Assembly (NCBI GenBank): GCA_029203165.1
Contig: CP119308.1
Span: 1,674,001-1,738,000 of the forward strand
Reading direction: 5' to 3'
Source: Candidatus Microbacterium colombiense
GTDB taxonomy: Bacteria > Actinomycetota > Actinomycetes > Actinomycetales > Microbacteriaceae
Length of the DNA: 64,000 bases
Part shown: positions 50,817 through 61,638 of the stretch, one piece after another
Position numbering within the stretch: position 1 is the stretch's first letter
How the letters are laid out: every line of letters begins with the position of its first letter
Program-made: the position numbers and the translations under genes
Notes under the pieces: generated by a model
Database searches by the model: none
Seen by the model: the letters and a program-made list of their open reading frames with translations, nothing else
What the model was told of the DNA's origin: nothing

Positions 50817-52876
50817 CGTCCGGCGCGAAGAGTCCTCTGCCCGCGCTGGGCTTCCGGACGGACGTCCAGGGGCTCCGCGCTGTCGCGGTCGGCCTCGTGG
50901 TCGTCTACCACGCAGGCGTTCCCTTCGTCACGGGCGGGTACGTCGGTGTCGACGTCTTCTTCGTCATCTCGGGCTTCCTGATCTCCACCCATCTGCTGCA
51001 GAGTCTGGAGCGCGACGGCCGTGTGAAGTTCGGCGAGTTCTACGCACGCCGCATCCGCCGCATCCTGCCGGCGTCTCTGACGGTCGCCGTTCTCACTGCG
51101 GTGGCTGCGATCGTCTTCTATCCTCCGCTCGCGCTCGAACGGGTGCTGCGCGACGGCCTCGCCACGATCCTCTACGTGCCGAACATCTGGTTCGCGATCC
51201 AGAACACCGACTATCTCGCGGACCAGTCTCCCTCGCCGTTTCAGCACTATTGGTCGCTGGGCGTCGAAGAGCAGTTCTATCTGTTGTGGCCATTGCTGCT
51301 CTTCCTCCTCTTTCTCCTGGTCGGCAGGCGTCCGCGCCTGGTGCTCGCGGGGATCGTGGTGCTCGCAACCGCGAGCTTGATCGCCGGTGCGGTCCTCACC
51401 CCGATCGATCAGCCGAGCGCCTTCTTCCTCCTGCCGACCCGCGCATGGGAGCTGTTGATCGGCGCCATCGTCGGCGCTGCCCTGTTGCAGGGGATTCGCG
51501 CGCCGCAATGGATGGCGGCGGTCGGTGGCTGGATCGGGCTCTCGATGATCGTGGGCAGCGCACTGCTGTTCGACGACGGCACAGCGTTCCCGGGGCTTGC
51601 GGCTACCGTCCCCACCATCGGTACGGCACTCGTCATCTACTTCGGCGCGACGTCGACCGGATCGGGACTCGACCGTCTGCTCTCGCTGCGTCCGATGCAG
51701 TTCATCGGACTCATCTCCTACTCTCTCTACCTCGTGCATTGGCCTCTGCTCGTCGTGCCGCAGGCCGCCGTGGGAGAGCAGGAACCGCTCCGCCTCTGGA
51801 TCAAGATCGTGCTCGGTATCGTCCTGGCCGTGCCTCTCGCATGGCTGCTCCACCGATTCGTGGAGAACCCGCTCCGCGCCCCCAAGATCTTGACGGAACG
51901 CCGTCCTCGCGTCACTCTTCTCACCGCGCTCGGTGTGACGATCGTGCTGGTGATCGCCTCGAACGTCGCCGTGCAGGCATCGAGTGCGCGCATCACGGGG
52001 ACGGGTGGTGAGGCTTCGGCCGCGGCGTCGTATCCGCAGTCACCACCGGCCGCAACCGACTTCGTACCGCGGAACATGACTCCGGCGCTCCCGGACGTCG
52101 CAGATGACCTGGCGCCGTTGTTCACCGACGGGTGCCAGTTCGACGTCAAGACGGAAGGCGTGCAGGACTGCGAATACGGCGATGCCGATGGCAGTTCCAC
52201 GATCGCGTTGTTCGGGGACTCCCACTCGGCCCAGTGGTTCCCTGCCGTGGATGACTTCGTGTCAGCGCAGGGAGACGTGTCCCTTCGTACCTATACGAAG
52301 TCCTCCTGCTCGGCGGCCGACGTCACAGTGCTCGTGAAGAGTGTGCCGTACGAGTCCTGCGATCGCTGGCGAGCGCAGGTCGTCGAGCGCCTCGTGGCTG
52401 ACCCGCCCGACCTCGTCATCATCTCCAACTATGCCCACTACGTGCTGGCCGAGAGCCCCGACGGCACAGACCGACTCGCGCTGTGGGAGGACGGACTCAC
52501 CGAAACCGTCGAGCGACTGCGTTCCGCGGGCAGCGAGGTGCTCCTCATCGCCGATTCTCCTCGTCTGCGCTCCGAGCCGGCGACCTGCGCGTCGATGGAT
52601 GTCACCGACGTATCCGGATGCGGTGTGGAACGCAGCTGGGCCATCGATGACGAGCTCGCTTCCGTCGAGCGGTCGGTTGCCGCCGCGACCGGGGCCACGC
52701 ACGTCGACTTCACGGACTTCATCTGCGACGCGGATGTCTGCCCGGTGATCATCGACGACATGTTCGTCTATCGCGACGTGAACCACATGACGTCGACGTT
52801 CGTCTCCTACTTGGCTCCAGCGCTCGCGCCCACCATCGCCTCCCTCCTCGGCGTCGACGCGACAGCACAGCCCTGA
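50813..52876 (+). CDS. OafA/YrhL-type O-acyltransferase with C-terminal SGNH domain
   Basis: A 687-residue membrane acyltransferase. The AT3 domain (about residues 8-360, ten to eleven helices) begins FRTDVQGLRAVAVGLVVVYHAG with the catalytic His, then YVGVDVFFVISGFLIS and KFGEFYARRIRRILPA. A linker leads to an extracytoplasmic SGNH hydrolase-like domain (about 450-680) with IALFGDSHSAQWFPAVDD (nucleophile Ser) and YRDVNHMTSTFVSYLAP (Asp and His). Such fusions O-acetylate surface polysaccharides. The GTG at 50813 lies in the GTGA overlap with the epimerase gene. Confidence 0.9.
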   Translation: MTSGAKSPLPALGFRTDVQGLRAVAVGLVVVYHAGVPFVTGGYVGVDVFFVISGFLISTHLLQSLERDGRVKFGEFYARRIRRILPASLTVAVLTAVAAIVFYPPLALERVLRDGLATILYVPNIWFAIQNTDYLADQSPSPFQHYWSLGVEEQFYLLWPLLLFLLFLLVGRRPRLVLAGIVVLATASLIAGAVLTPIDQPSAFFLLPTRAWELLIGAIVGAALLQGIRAPQWMAAVGGWIGLSMIVGSALLFDDGTAFPGLAATVPTIGTALVIYFGATSTGSGLDRLLSLRPMQFIGLISYSLYLVHWPLLVVPQAAVGEQEPLRLWIKIVLGIVLAVPLAWLLHRFVENPLRAPKILTERRPRVTLLTALGVTIVLVIASNVAVQASSARITGTGGEASAAASYPQSPPAATDFVPRNMTPALPDVADDLAPLFTDGCQFDVKTEGVQDCEYGDADGSSTIALFGDSHSAQWFPAVDDFVSAQGDVSLRTYTKSSCSAADVTVLVKSVPYESCDRWRAQVVERLVADPPDLVIISNYAHYVLAESPDGTDRLALWEDGLTETVERLRSAGSEVLLIADSPRLRSEPATCASMDVTDVSGCGVERSWAIDDELASVERSVAAATGATHVDFTDFICDADVCPVIIDDMFVYRDVNHMTSTFVSYLAPALAPTIASLLGVDATAQP

Positions 52877-52896
52877 ACGCGCGGGCGCATCGGGAT

Positions 52897-52913
52897 CCAC
52901 GGCGTCGCCGTGG
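52897..52913 (+). terminator. Possible terminator after the acyltransferase gene
   Basis: CCACGGC and GCCGTGG form a 7-bp stem with a 3-nt loop 20 nt after the stop codon. No T-run, so it is a weak candidate. Confidence 0.35.
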
Positions 52914-53018
52914 TCTCTGCGCTCAGCGGGCTGACCATGTGGCGCGCGAATGGTTCTGCCGCCGATCCCGGGCGACCGGCTCCGGCAGGCCGTCGGCGTA
53001 GGTGCAGGAACTGACCCG

Positions 53019-53024
53019 TAGACT
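53019..53024 (+). promoter_or_regulatory. -10-like TAGACT, leaderless start of the dehydrogenase/glf unit
   Basis: TAGACT, 7-nt spacer, ATG at 53032; no SD. Confidence 0.55.
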
Positions 53025-53031
53025 GGACCTC

Positions 53032-55463
<2,432 letters not shown>

Positions 55464-55473
55464 ACTCGACATC

Positions 55474-56292
55474 GTGAGTCACGCTGCCGTCGGGGCGCCC
55501 GGGACGCCCCGGCGCTATCTGCATTCCTTGTGGCTTCTGTCTGCCCGCGATCTCAAGGTCCGGTATTCGACGAGCTTCCTCGGCTACCTGTGGTCGGTGC
55601 TCGATCCGCTCGTCATGAGCGCCATCTACTGGTTCGTGTTCACGCAGATCTTCCGCCGGGATGTCGGGGAAGAGCCGTACATCGTCTTCCTCATCAGCGC
55701 GTTGCTGCCGTGGGTGTGGTTCAACGCCTCGGTCTCCGACTTCACCCGCGCCTTCAAGAAGGATGCGCGGCTGGTGCGCTCGACCGCGATCCCTCGCTCC
55801 ATCTGGGTGAACCGCATCGTGCTCAGCAAGGGGATGGAGTACCTGTTCTCCCTGCCGGTGCTCGTGCTGTTCGTGGTCGTCAATCTGCTGATCGAGACGA
55901 ATCCCGACCAGGTCGTCCAGGTCGGCTGGGGAGTGCTGTGGCTTCCGGTCGCGATGCTTCTGCAGACGATCCTGTTGGTGGGACTCGGTCTGCTCGTCGC
56001 GCCGCTGTGCGTGATGTACGTCGACCTCGAGCGCACCACCGCGCTGATCCTGCGCGCGATGTTCTACGCGACGCCGATCATCTACAACGTCACCGATCTT
56101 CCCGGCGCGTTCCAGACGCTCGGGGCTTTCAATCCGCTCTCCGGAATCTTCATGCTCTACCGGATGCCGTTCTTCCCCGACCAGTGGAACCTGTTCACCC
56201 TCGTCGTCAGCATCGTGATGAGCCTCGTGATCCTCGCCCTGGGGGTCTGGGTGTTCCGTGCCATGGAACGCCCCGTCCTGAAGGAGCTGTGA
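55474..56292 (+). CDS. ABC-2 glycan export permease (galactan exporter-like)
   Basis: A 272-residue membrane protein with about six helices (residues about 40-60, 68-90, 120-145, 155-185, 188-205, 240-260). LSARDLKVRYSTSFLGYLWSVLDPL near the start is the hallmark of Wzm/TagG permeases. Placement between glf and galactofuranosyltransferase-like genes resembles the mycobacterial galactan exporter (permease Rv3783, ATPase Rv3781). The GTG at 55474 gives the expected start. It shares one base with the ATPase gene. Confidence 0.86.
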   Translation: MSHAAVGAPGTPRRYLHSLWLLSARDLKVRYSTSFLGYLWSVLDPLVMSAIYWFVFTQIFRRDVGEEPYIVFLISALLPWVWFNASVSDFTRAFKKDARLVRSTAIPRSIWVNRIVLSKGMEYLFSLPVLVLFVVVNLLIETNPDQVVQVGWGVLWLPVAMLLQTILLVGLGLLVAPLCVMYVDLERTTALILRAMFYATPIIYNVTDLPGAFQTLGAFNPLSGIFMLYRMPFFPDQWNLFTLVVSIVMSLVILALGVWVFRAMERPVLKEL

Positions 56293-57026
56293 TGGCGCCG
56301 GCGATCGAAGTACAAGGGCTCGGGGTGCATTTCCGCCGCAATCGACGGGGACGCCGCAGTATCAAGGATCTCTTCGCCGGGGCGTCGCGTCGCTCTAGAC
56401 CGGGAGAGTTCTGGGCACTCCGCGACGTGTCGTTCACGGTGCAGCCCGGCGAGTCGATCGGTGTCGTCGGTCGGAACGGCCAGGGCAAGTCGACTCTTCT
56501 GCGCCTCGTGGCCAAGGTGCTGCTGCCCGACGAGGGCGGTGTCACGGTTCATGGCGGTGTCGCACCGTTGATCGAGATCACCGGTGGGTTCGTCGGAGAC
56601 CTGACCGTGCGGGAGAACGTGCGCCTCACGGCCGGGTTGCACGGCATGTCGCGCGACGAGGTCACGAGTCGCTACGACGACATCATCTCGTTCGCCGAGC
56701 TCGCGGGGTTCGAGGACACCCCTTACAAGCACCTGTCGAACGGCATGAAGGTGCGTCTGGCCTTCTCTGTCGTGTCACAGCTCGACGAACCGATCCTGCT
56801 CGTCGACGAGGTGCTCGCCGTGGGGGACAAGGCTTTCCGCGACAAGTGCTACAAGCGCATCGACGAGCTCCTCACCGAGGGACGGACCCTGTTCTTCGTG
56901 AGCCACAACGAGCGCGACCTCCGCCGCTTCTGCACGCGGGGGCTGTATCTCGACAAGGGAGCGCTGGTGCTGGATGCGCCGATCGCCGAGGTGCTCGATC
57001 GCTACAACGCCGACTACACGCTCTGA
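56292..57026 (+). CDS. ABC-2 glycan export ATPase (galactan exporter-like)
   Basis: A 244-residue ATPase. A basic extra loop (FRRNRRGRRSIKDLFAGASRR) precedes the nucleotide domain: Walker A GRNGQGKST, signature HLSNGMKVRLAFS, Walker B PILLVDEVLAVGD and VSHNERDLRRF with the switch His. ITGGFVGDLTVRENVRLTAGLHGM is the polysaccharide-exporter segment. No C-terminal carbohydrate-binding domain. It is a paralogue, not a copy, of the ATPase at 32708, so two separate glycans are probably exported. It is convergent with the gene ending at 57045. Confidence 0.9.
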   Translation: MAPAIEVQGLGVHFRRNRRGRRSIKDLFAGASRRSRPGEFWALRDVSFTVQPGESIGVVGRNGQGKSTLLRLVAKVLLPDEGGVTVHGGVAPLIEITGGFVGDLTVRENVRLTAGLHGMSRDEVTSRYDDIISFAELAGFEDTPYKHLSNGMKVRLAFSVVSQLDEPILLVDEVLAVGDKAFRDKCYKRIDELLTEGRTLFFVSHNERDLRRFCTRGLYLDKGALVLDAPIAEVLDRYNADYTL

Positions 57027-57044
57027 GTCCAGCGACCGGAGCGC

Positions 57045-57614
57045 TCAGAGTCCGACGAGCGCGCGTACGGTCTTCAGCGATGTCGACGCGGCGTTCAGCG
57101 GGTCGGTGGTGGAGCTGCCGTTCTCGGCCGCTGTGCGCAGCGCGACGAGCTTCGACGCGTAGTCCGCGACGGCTGCGGACCACTGCGACGCGATCGAACT
57201 CGGGGCGACGGCATCCGCCAGGCGGTCGGCGTCCTGCTGCAGCTGATCGATGATCTGGACGGCGTCCTGACCGCTCATACCGGGCAGGAAGCCCAGGCCG
57301 GTGACGGCGTCGTCCAGGCGGGGCTGGACGAGCGATGCGAATGTCTCGAGATCAGGGTCGGCCACGGGGGGTGGCGTGATCTCCGGTGTGCGTGTGGGCT
57401 CCGGTGAGGGCGTCGGAGTGGACGTGGGCGTCGACGAGGTGGACGGAGAAGGCGACGGCTCGGGCGCCGCACCCCGTGGGAGGAAGAGGAAGAGCAGAAC
57501 CGCGACGATCGCGACGGCGAGCACCGAGAGCCCGATGATGAGCCACACGCGTCCTCGACGCTTCGGCGCCGGGGGGATCGGCGCCCAGCGCAGTTCGGGT
57601 TCCTGTTCGCTCAT
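57045..57614 (-). CDS. Membrane-anchored protein of unknown function in the galactan locus
   Basis: A 189-residue protein with a Pro/Arg-rich cytoplasmic start, one helix (about residues 26-46, VWLIIGLSVLAVAIVAVLLF), a Pro/Ser/Thr-rich wall-spanning linker (about 52-84) and a helical external domain of about 100 residues. No known family is recognised. The ATG at 57614 is preferred to one two codons earlier (57620), because GGAGG lies 7 nt before it. It follows the GlfT1-like gene at a 4-nt or near-zero gap and is probably co-transcribed. Confidence 0.7.
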   Translation of the reverse strand: MSEQEPELRWAPIPPAPKRRGRVWLIIGLSVLAVAIVAVLLFLFLPRGAAPEPSPSPSTSSTPTSTPTPSPEPTRTPEITPPPVADPDLETFASLVQPRLDDAVTGLGFLPGMSGQDAVQIIDQLQQDADRLADAVAPSSIASQWSAAVADYASKLVALRTAAENGSSTTDPLNAASTSLKTVRALVGL

Positions 57615-57616
57615 GC

Positions 57617-58579
57617 TCATGCCTCCAGGGGTGCCATCGGCTGCCAGCTGCGATCACGGCCGAGCCGGCCGCCGTCTCGCAGCCCGCGGAAGAGGTTGCT
57701 GGTGCCGCGGACCGTGCGCTCCACGAACACCAGACGGATCAGCTCCTTGGCGAAGGTCATGGCGGTGCCCAGTCCGAACAGCACGGGGTTGTAGGCGCGA
57801 TTCACCCGGTAGTACTGCTTGATGTATGCCCGATTGCGCATGATGTAGTAGCGGTAGGCATTGCTCGACGCGTTCATGTGGCGGATGCCCATATCCCACT
57901 GCTTGATCTCGCGGGTGCGGCGGAGCACGAACTCATCGACGATGACGGCGGTCGTCCTGCGCGATGCGAGCCAACCGTACATCTGGTCATCCCAGTAGAT
58001 GAAGAACCGAGGATCGGGCAGGCCGATCTGCGCGACGATCGAGCGATGGATGAACATCCCCTCGAAGCATCCGCTGTTCATCTCCTTGAACCCCGAGGCG
58101 TCGAAGCCGGAGGGGGCGAACGGGATCGGGATGCCCATGCGCTCCGCGATGCGGTACTGCCAGTAGAACTCGCTGCCGTCGTAGTCGAAGCGGCGGCCCT
58201 GGATGCTCTTGAAGCGCGGAGCCCATTTGCCCATCTTCGCGAGACCGTCCGGGAGCACCTCGACGTCGTCGTCCATCATCCAGATCCACTCGGATCCGAG
58301 CTCGTAGGCCGTGCGCATTCCTTCGCTGAAGCCGCCGGAGCCACCGGTGTTCGTCTCCAGCCGGCGGTACACGATGTCGGTGCCGATGCCGTCGCGGAAG
58401 GACTCGACGACGGCGGTCGTGTCGTCGGCCGACGCGTTGTCGATGATCACGACATGGCCGGGCTTCGGATCCATCGTCGTGATGCTCGTCAGCAGGCCGG
58501 TGAGCAGGTGCGACCTGTTGAAGGTCACGATGACGATCGTCGCTGCGGTCGGATCGAATGCAGCGGGTGCCGCGGTCAT
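57617..58579 (-). CDS. Family 2 glycosyltransferase, GlfT1-like galactofuranosyltransferase
   Basis: A 320-residue GT2 enzyme. IVIVTFNRSHLLTGLLTSI (about 14-32), IDNASADDT, TNTGGSGGFSEGMRTAY and WIWMMDDDVEVLPD with the catalytic D-D-D are the GlfT-type signatures; YWDDQMYGWLASRR (about 205) is the W-D-D acceptor motif and IRHMNASSNAYRYYIMRNRAY completes it. The closest known layout is the mycobacterial initiating enzyme GlfT1. The ATG at 58579 overlaps the stop of the GlfT2-like gene by 4 nt. Confidence 0.82.
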   Translation of the reverse strand: MTAAPAAFDPTAATIVIVTFNRSHLLTGLLTSITTMDPKPGHVVIIDNASADDTTAVVESFRDGIGTDIVYRRLETNTGGSGGFSEGMRTAYELGSEWIWMMDDDVEVLPDGLAKMGKWAPRFKSIQGRRFDYDGSEFYWQYRIAERMGIPIPFAPSGFDASGFKEMNSGCFEGMFIHRSIVAQIGLPDPRFFIYWDDQMYGWLASRRTTAVIVDEFVLRRTREIKQWDMGIRHMNASSNAYRYYIMRNRAYIKQYYRVNRAYNPVLFGLGTAMTFAKELIRLVFVERTVRGTSNLFRGLRDGGRLGRDRSWQPMAPLEA

Positions 58580-60486
58580 GCCTTCTCCTCGAAGATCTGC
58601 TGCCAGGACTGGGGGGACACGAGTTCGGGGAGCGCCTCTCGATACTGCTGCTGCAGTTCGGGCCACCGTCGTCGCAGCTCGGAATGCAGGCGAACGGTGT
58701 CGCGAAGCATCTGACGGTACTTGCGACGGTCCCTCGTGTAGATGTTCTTCCCCGACCCGTCGGCCGCGCTCACGAGCGCGCTGTCGAACACCGGGACGCG
58801 CCACCAGTGCGCATCCTCCTTGCCGAATTCGACCTCTGGTCGATCGACGTTGGCCGGGTTCGGCCGGTGCAGCCAGTGCGAGATCAGCGTCGACAGTGTG
58901 AACCAACGCAGTCGGATGCCGGTCGGATTGTCGAGATCGTTCTTGGAGAGCTGCTTGTAGACCTGGCGGCCATGGCGGGAATGCAGCACCGTCGAGGGGT
59001 CGCGGTGGACCACGGTCTCGGGATAGTCGGCCGCGAGAGCTCGGGCGGCGGGCATCGCGGTGGCGAGGTTCTTCCGCATGTGTGCCGGGCCCGAGAGCAC
59101 GTCACGCAGCGCCTGCGCACGCAGGGCCACGGGGTAGTACTGCATCATCATGAGGTGCTTGAGGTCGGCGCGGCGACTGTGCGTGAGCAGCCGACCACCG
59201 CGAGGGGCGTTCGAGTGGAGAAGCCCCGCGACGATGCGGTTTCGCGCGTGGAAATACGCCTGCCAGTCGATCGTGTCGTCCTTGTTGACCCAGGACACGT
59301 GCCAGAGCGCGACGCCGGGCATCGACACGGTGGGGAAGCCCGCCTCTCCTGCCCGGAGGCAGAACTCGGCGTCGTCCCACTTGATGAATGCCGGCAGTGA
59401 CAAGCCGACTGCGCGGATCGCGTCGAGTGGGATGAGGCACATCCACCACCCGTTGTAGTCCGAATCCATACGCATGTGCAGGAGCGAGGACTGGCGCAGA
59501 TTCGAGACACCGAAGTCGTGCGGCATCTTCTCCTGGTAGAGGTTGCGCCACATGAACGGGTTCTCGTCGACGACCTCGGCCCAGCCGTGGAGCTTGGGGC
59601 GGTCGAGCAGGTCGAACATGTGACCGCCGACGAGCACCGGGGTGGTGGCGTACTGACCGAAGACGATCGAACGACGCAGCGACTCGGGTTCCAGGCGCAC
59701 ATCGTCATCGAGCAACTGCACGAAGTCGCTCTCGGGGCGCTTCAACGTCTCGTGCATGGCACGAGCGAAGCCGCCGGATCCGCCGAGGTTGGCCTGGCGG
59801 ATCACCTGGAGCGTGTCGCCCAGCTGCGCCGCGACGTCGTCGTAGCCCTCCTGTTCGGCGACGATCTGGGTGCCCTGGTCGATCAGGAAGATGCGATCGA
59901 TGAACTCCAAGGCATCCGGAGACGCCGCGAGAGCGCGGAGCGTCTCGACGCAATAGTCGGGCTTGTTGTAGGTCGTGATGCCGAGGGACGCTTTGCCGGT
60001 TCTGGCGGGCTCCTGCTCGGTGGTCCATTCCGCGCCCTCGAGGATCGCGTGCTTCTCATCGGCGACGACGTCGAACCAGATCCACCCGCCGTCGCTGTAC
60101 TGCGTGAGATCCAGGTCGAAGGAGGTCGAGACCTCGCCGGTGACCTCGCGCGTCGCGACGCGCTGTCGGATGCCGGAGCCGTTGGATCGGTACACGAGGA
60201 TCGTCGCCGGTCCGGTGGTGCGCACCGTGAGCTGCACGTGACGAACGCTCGTCCAGTGCTGCCAATAGGAAGCGGGGAAGGCATTGAAGTAGGTGCCGAG
60301 CGACACGCGGCGGCCGGCCACGATACGGGCCCGGTGACGACCGAGGATGTTGCCCAGGTGCGCGCGGTTGGAGACGCGGACCGGTTCGTCCTCGATCACG
60401 GACCAGGTCTCGGGGTCTGCGTAGAGGGGAAGCAGATCGGGGTCGCGATCGAGCGGGAAGACGACGTTCTGCAAGACGTGGGCCAC
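58576..60486 (-). CDS. GlfT2-like galactofuranosyltransferase
   Basis: A 636-residue polymerising enzyme. The N-terminal beta-rich domain (about 1-150) precedes the GT-A domain with SLGITTYNKPDYCVETLRAL, ANLGGSGGFARAMHETL and DFVQLLDDDVRLEPESLRRS, whose D-D-D matches the DDD of mycobacterial GlfT2. MRMDSDYNGWWMCLIPL and FIKWDDAEFCLRAGEAGF (W-D-D motif) follow, then a long helical C-terminal domain. Size and order fit GlfT2 of galactan synthesis (about 637 residues). The start is GTG at 60486 with GGAG nearby; TAGGCT lies about 70 nt upstream. Confidence 0.9.
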   Translation of the reverse strand: MAHVLQNVVFPLDRDPDLLPLYADPETWSVIEDEPVRVSNRAHLGNILGRHRARIVAGRRVSLGTYFNAFPASYWQHWTSVRHVQLTVRTTGPATILVYRSNGSGIRQRVATREVTGEVSTSFDLDLTQYSDGGWIWFDVVADEKHAILEGAEWTTEQEPARTGKASLGITTYNKPDYCVETLRALAASPDALEFIDRIFLIDQGTQIVAEQEGYDDVAAQLGDTLQVIRQANLGGSGGFARAMHETLKRPESDFVQLLDDDVRLEPESLRRSIVFGQYATTPVLVGGHMFDLLDRPKLHGWAEVVDENPFMWRNLYQEKMPHDFGVSNLRQSSLLHMRMDSDYNGWWMCLIPLDAIRAVGLSLPAFIKWDDAEFCLRAGEAGFPTVSMPGVALWHVSWVNKDDTIDWQAYFHARNRIVAGLLHSNAPRGGRLLTHSRRADLKHLMMMQYYPVALRAQALRDVLSGPAHMRKNLATAMPAARALAADYPETVVHRDPSTVLHSRHGRQVYKQLSKNDLDNPTGIRLRWFTLSTLISHWLHRPNPANVDRPEVEFGKEDAHWWRVPVFDSALVSAADGSGKNIYTRDRRKYRQMLRDTVRLHSELRRRWPELQQQYREALPELVSPQSWQQIFEEKA

Positions 60487-60557
60487 GCGGGAGTTCTCCG
60501 ATGTTGATGTTCCGATCGCGCCCGAAGGGCTGGCGACGGAGTCGACGAGCAGTGAGT

Positions 60558-60563
60558 AGCCTA
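60558..60563 (-). promoter_or_regulatory. Possible -10 TAGGCT of the GlfT2-like gene
   Basis: On the minus strand, TAGGCT lies 71 nt before the GTG at 60486, implying a leader of about 60 nt with GGAG ahead of the start. Confidence 0.3.
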
Positions 60564-60626
60564 CCGTCCGTCACCTTCGGATCTGCGGAGAACAGGCGAT
60601 GCCCGGGGTGCGCGCGGGTGCCGCGA

Positions 60627-60632
60627 TAGTAT
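60627..60632 (+). promoter_or_regulatory. -10-like TAGTAT, leaderless start of galE
   Basis: TAGTAT, 7-nt spacer, ATG at 60640. It supports this ATG over one at 60631, which overlaps the hexamer. Confidence 0.5.
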
Positions 60633-60639
60633 GACGGCG

Positions 60640-61629
60640 ATGAAGGTATTGATCACCGGCGGCGCCGGCTACATCGGGTCCACTGTCGCGACGGCGTGCA
60701 TCGAAGCCGGGATCGACGTCGTGCTGATCGATGATCTCTCCACCGGTCGCCGCGATTTCGGCGAGGGGCGCTCGCTGTACGTCGGCGACATCGCCGACCG
60801 TGACCTCGTCGATCGCGTCACCGCAGAGCATCCCGACATCGACGCGGTGATCCATTGCGCCGCCCGCATCGTCGTCCCCGAGTCGGTCGCCGACCCGCTC
60901 GGCTACTACGAGGCCAACGTCGGCAAGAGCATCATCCTGCTGCAGCGGCTGCGTGATGCCGGGATCGATCGCGTCGTCTTCAGCTCGTCCGCAGCGGTGT
61001 ACGCGGGGGAGAGCGGCGAGGGCGTCGACGAGTCGGGCGCGCTGGCTCCCTCCAGCCCGTACGCGACGACCAAGGCCATGGTCGAGAACATCCTGCAGGA
61101 TGCCGCGACCGCCGGAGACTTCCGTGCCATCGCACTGCGCTACTTCAACCCGATCGGGGCCGACCCCCGCCTGCGCACAGGTCTGCAGAACCCCACCCCC
61201 TCGCATGCGCTCGGCATGATCATGCGCGCGAAAGCATCGGGCGAGCCGTTCTCCATCACGGGGACGGACTGGGCGACGCGGGACGGATCGGGGCTGCGCG
61301 ACTACATCCACGTCTGGGACCTTGCTCTCGCACACGTCGCGGCGGTCCTTCGGTTCGACGAGGTCGCAACTGTGGCAGCCCCCTACCAGGTGATCAATCT
61401 CGGAACCGGGGACGGCGTGACGGTGCGAGAGCTCGTCGCCGCCTTCGAGCGCGTCACCGGTGAGCCACTGCCCGTGGTGGAGAGCCCACGTCGTCCGGGT
61501 GACCAGGCCGGCGCGTTCGCAATCGTGGACCGGGCCGCGAAGGTGCTCGATTGGCAGGCCCAGCGCTCCGTTGATGACGGGGTGCGTGACGCGCTCGCGT
61601 GGGCCGAGCGGATGCGCTCGCAGCTCTGA
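60640..61629 (+). CDS. galE: UDP-glucose 4-epimerase
   Basis: A 329-residue SDR enzyme interconverting UDP-glucose and UDP-galactose, the substrate for Glf. ITGGAGYIGSTVATACIEAG binds NAD, VIHCAARIVVPESVADPLGYYEANVG is the galE block, FSSSAAVYAG and PYATTKAMVE hold the Ser-Tyr-Lys triad, and ALRYFNPIGADP followed by GSGLRDYIHVWDLA is diagnostic. Monocistronic, divergent from the GlfT genes, convergent with the ligase-like genes. Confidence 0.92.
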   Translation: MKVLITGGAGYIGSTVATACIEAGIDVVLIDDLSTGRRDFGEGRSLYVGDIADRDLVDRVTAEHPDIDAVIHCAARIVVPESVADPLGYYEANVGKSIILLQRLRDAGIDRVVFSSSAAVYAGESGEGVDESGALAPSSPYATTKAMVENILQDAATAGDFRAIALRYFNPIGADPRLRTGLQNPTPSHALGMIMRAKASGEPFSITGTDWATRDGSGLRDYIHVWDLALAHVAAVLRFDEVATVAAPYQVINLGTGDGVTVRELVAAFERVTGEPLPVVESPRRPGDQAGAFAIVDRAAKVLDWQAQRSVDDGVRDALAWAERMRSQL

Positions 61630-61638
61630 CGCGCGGGC

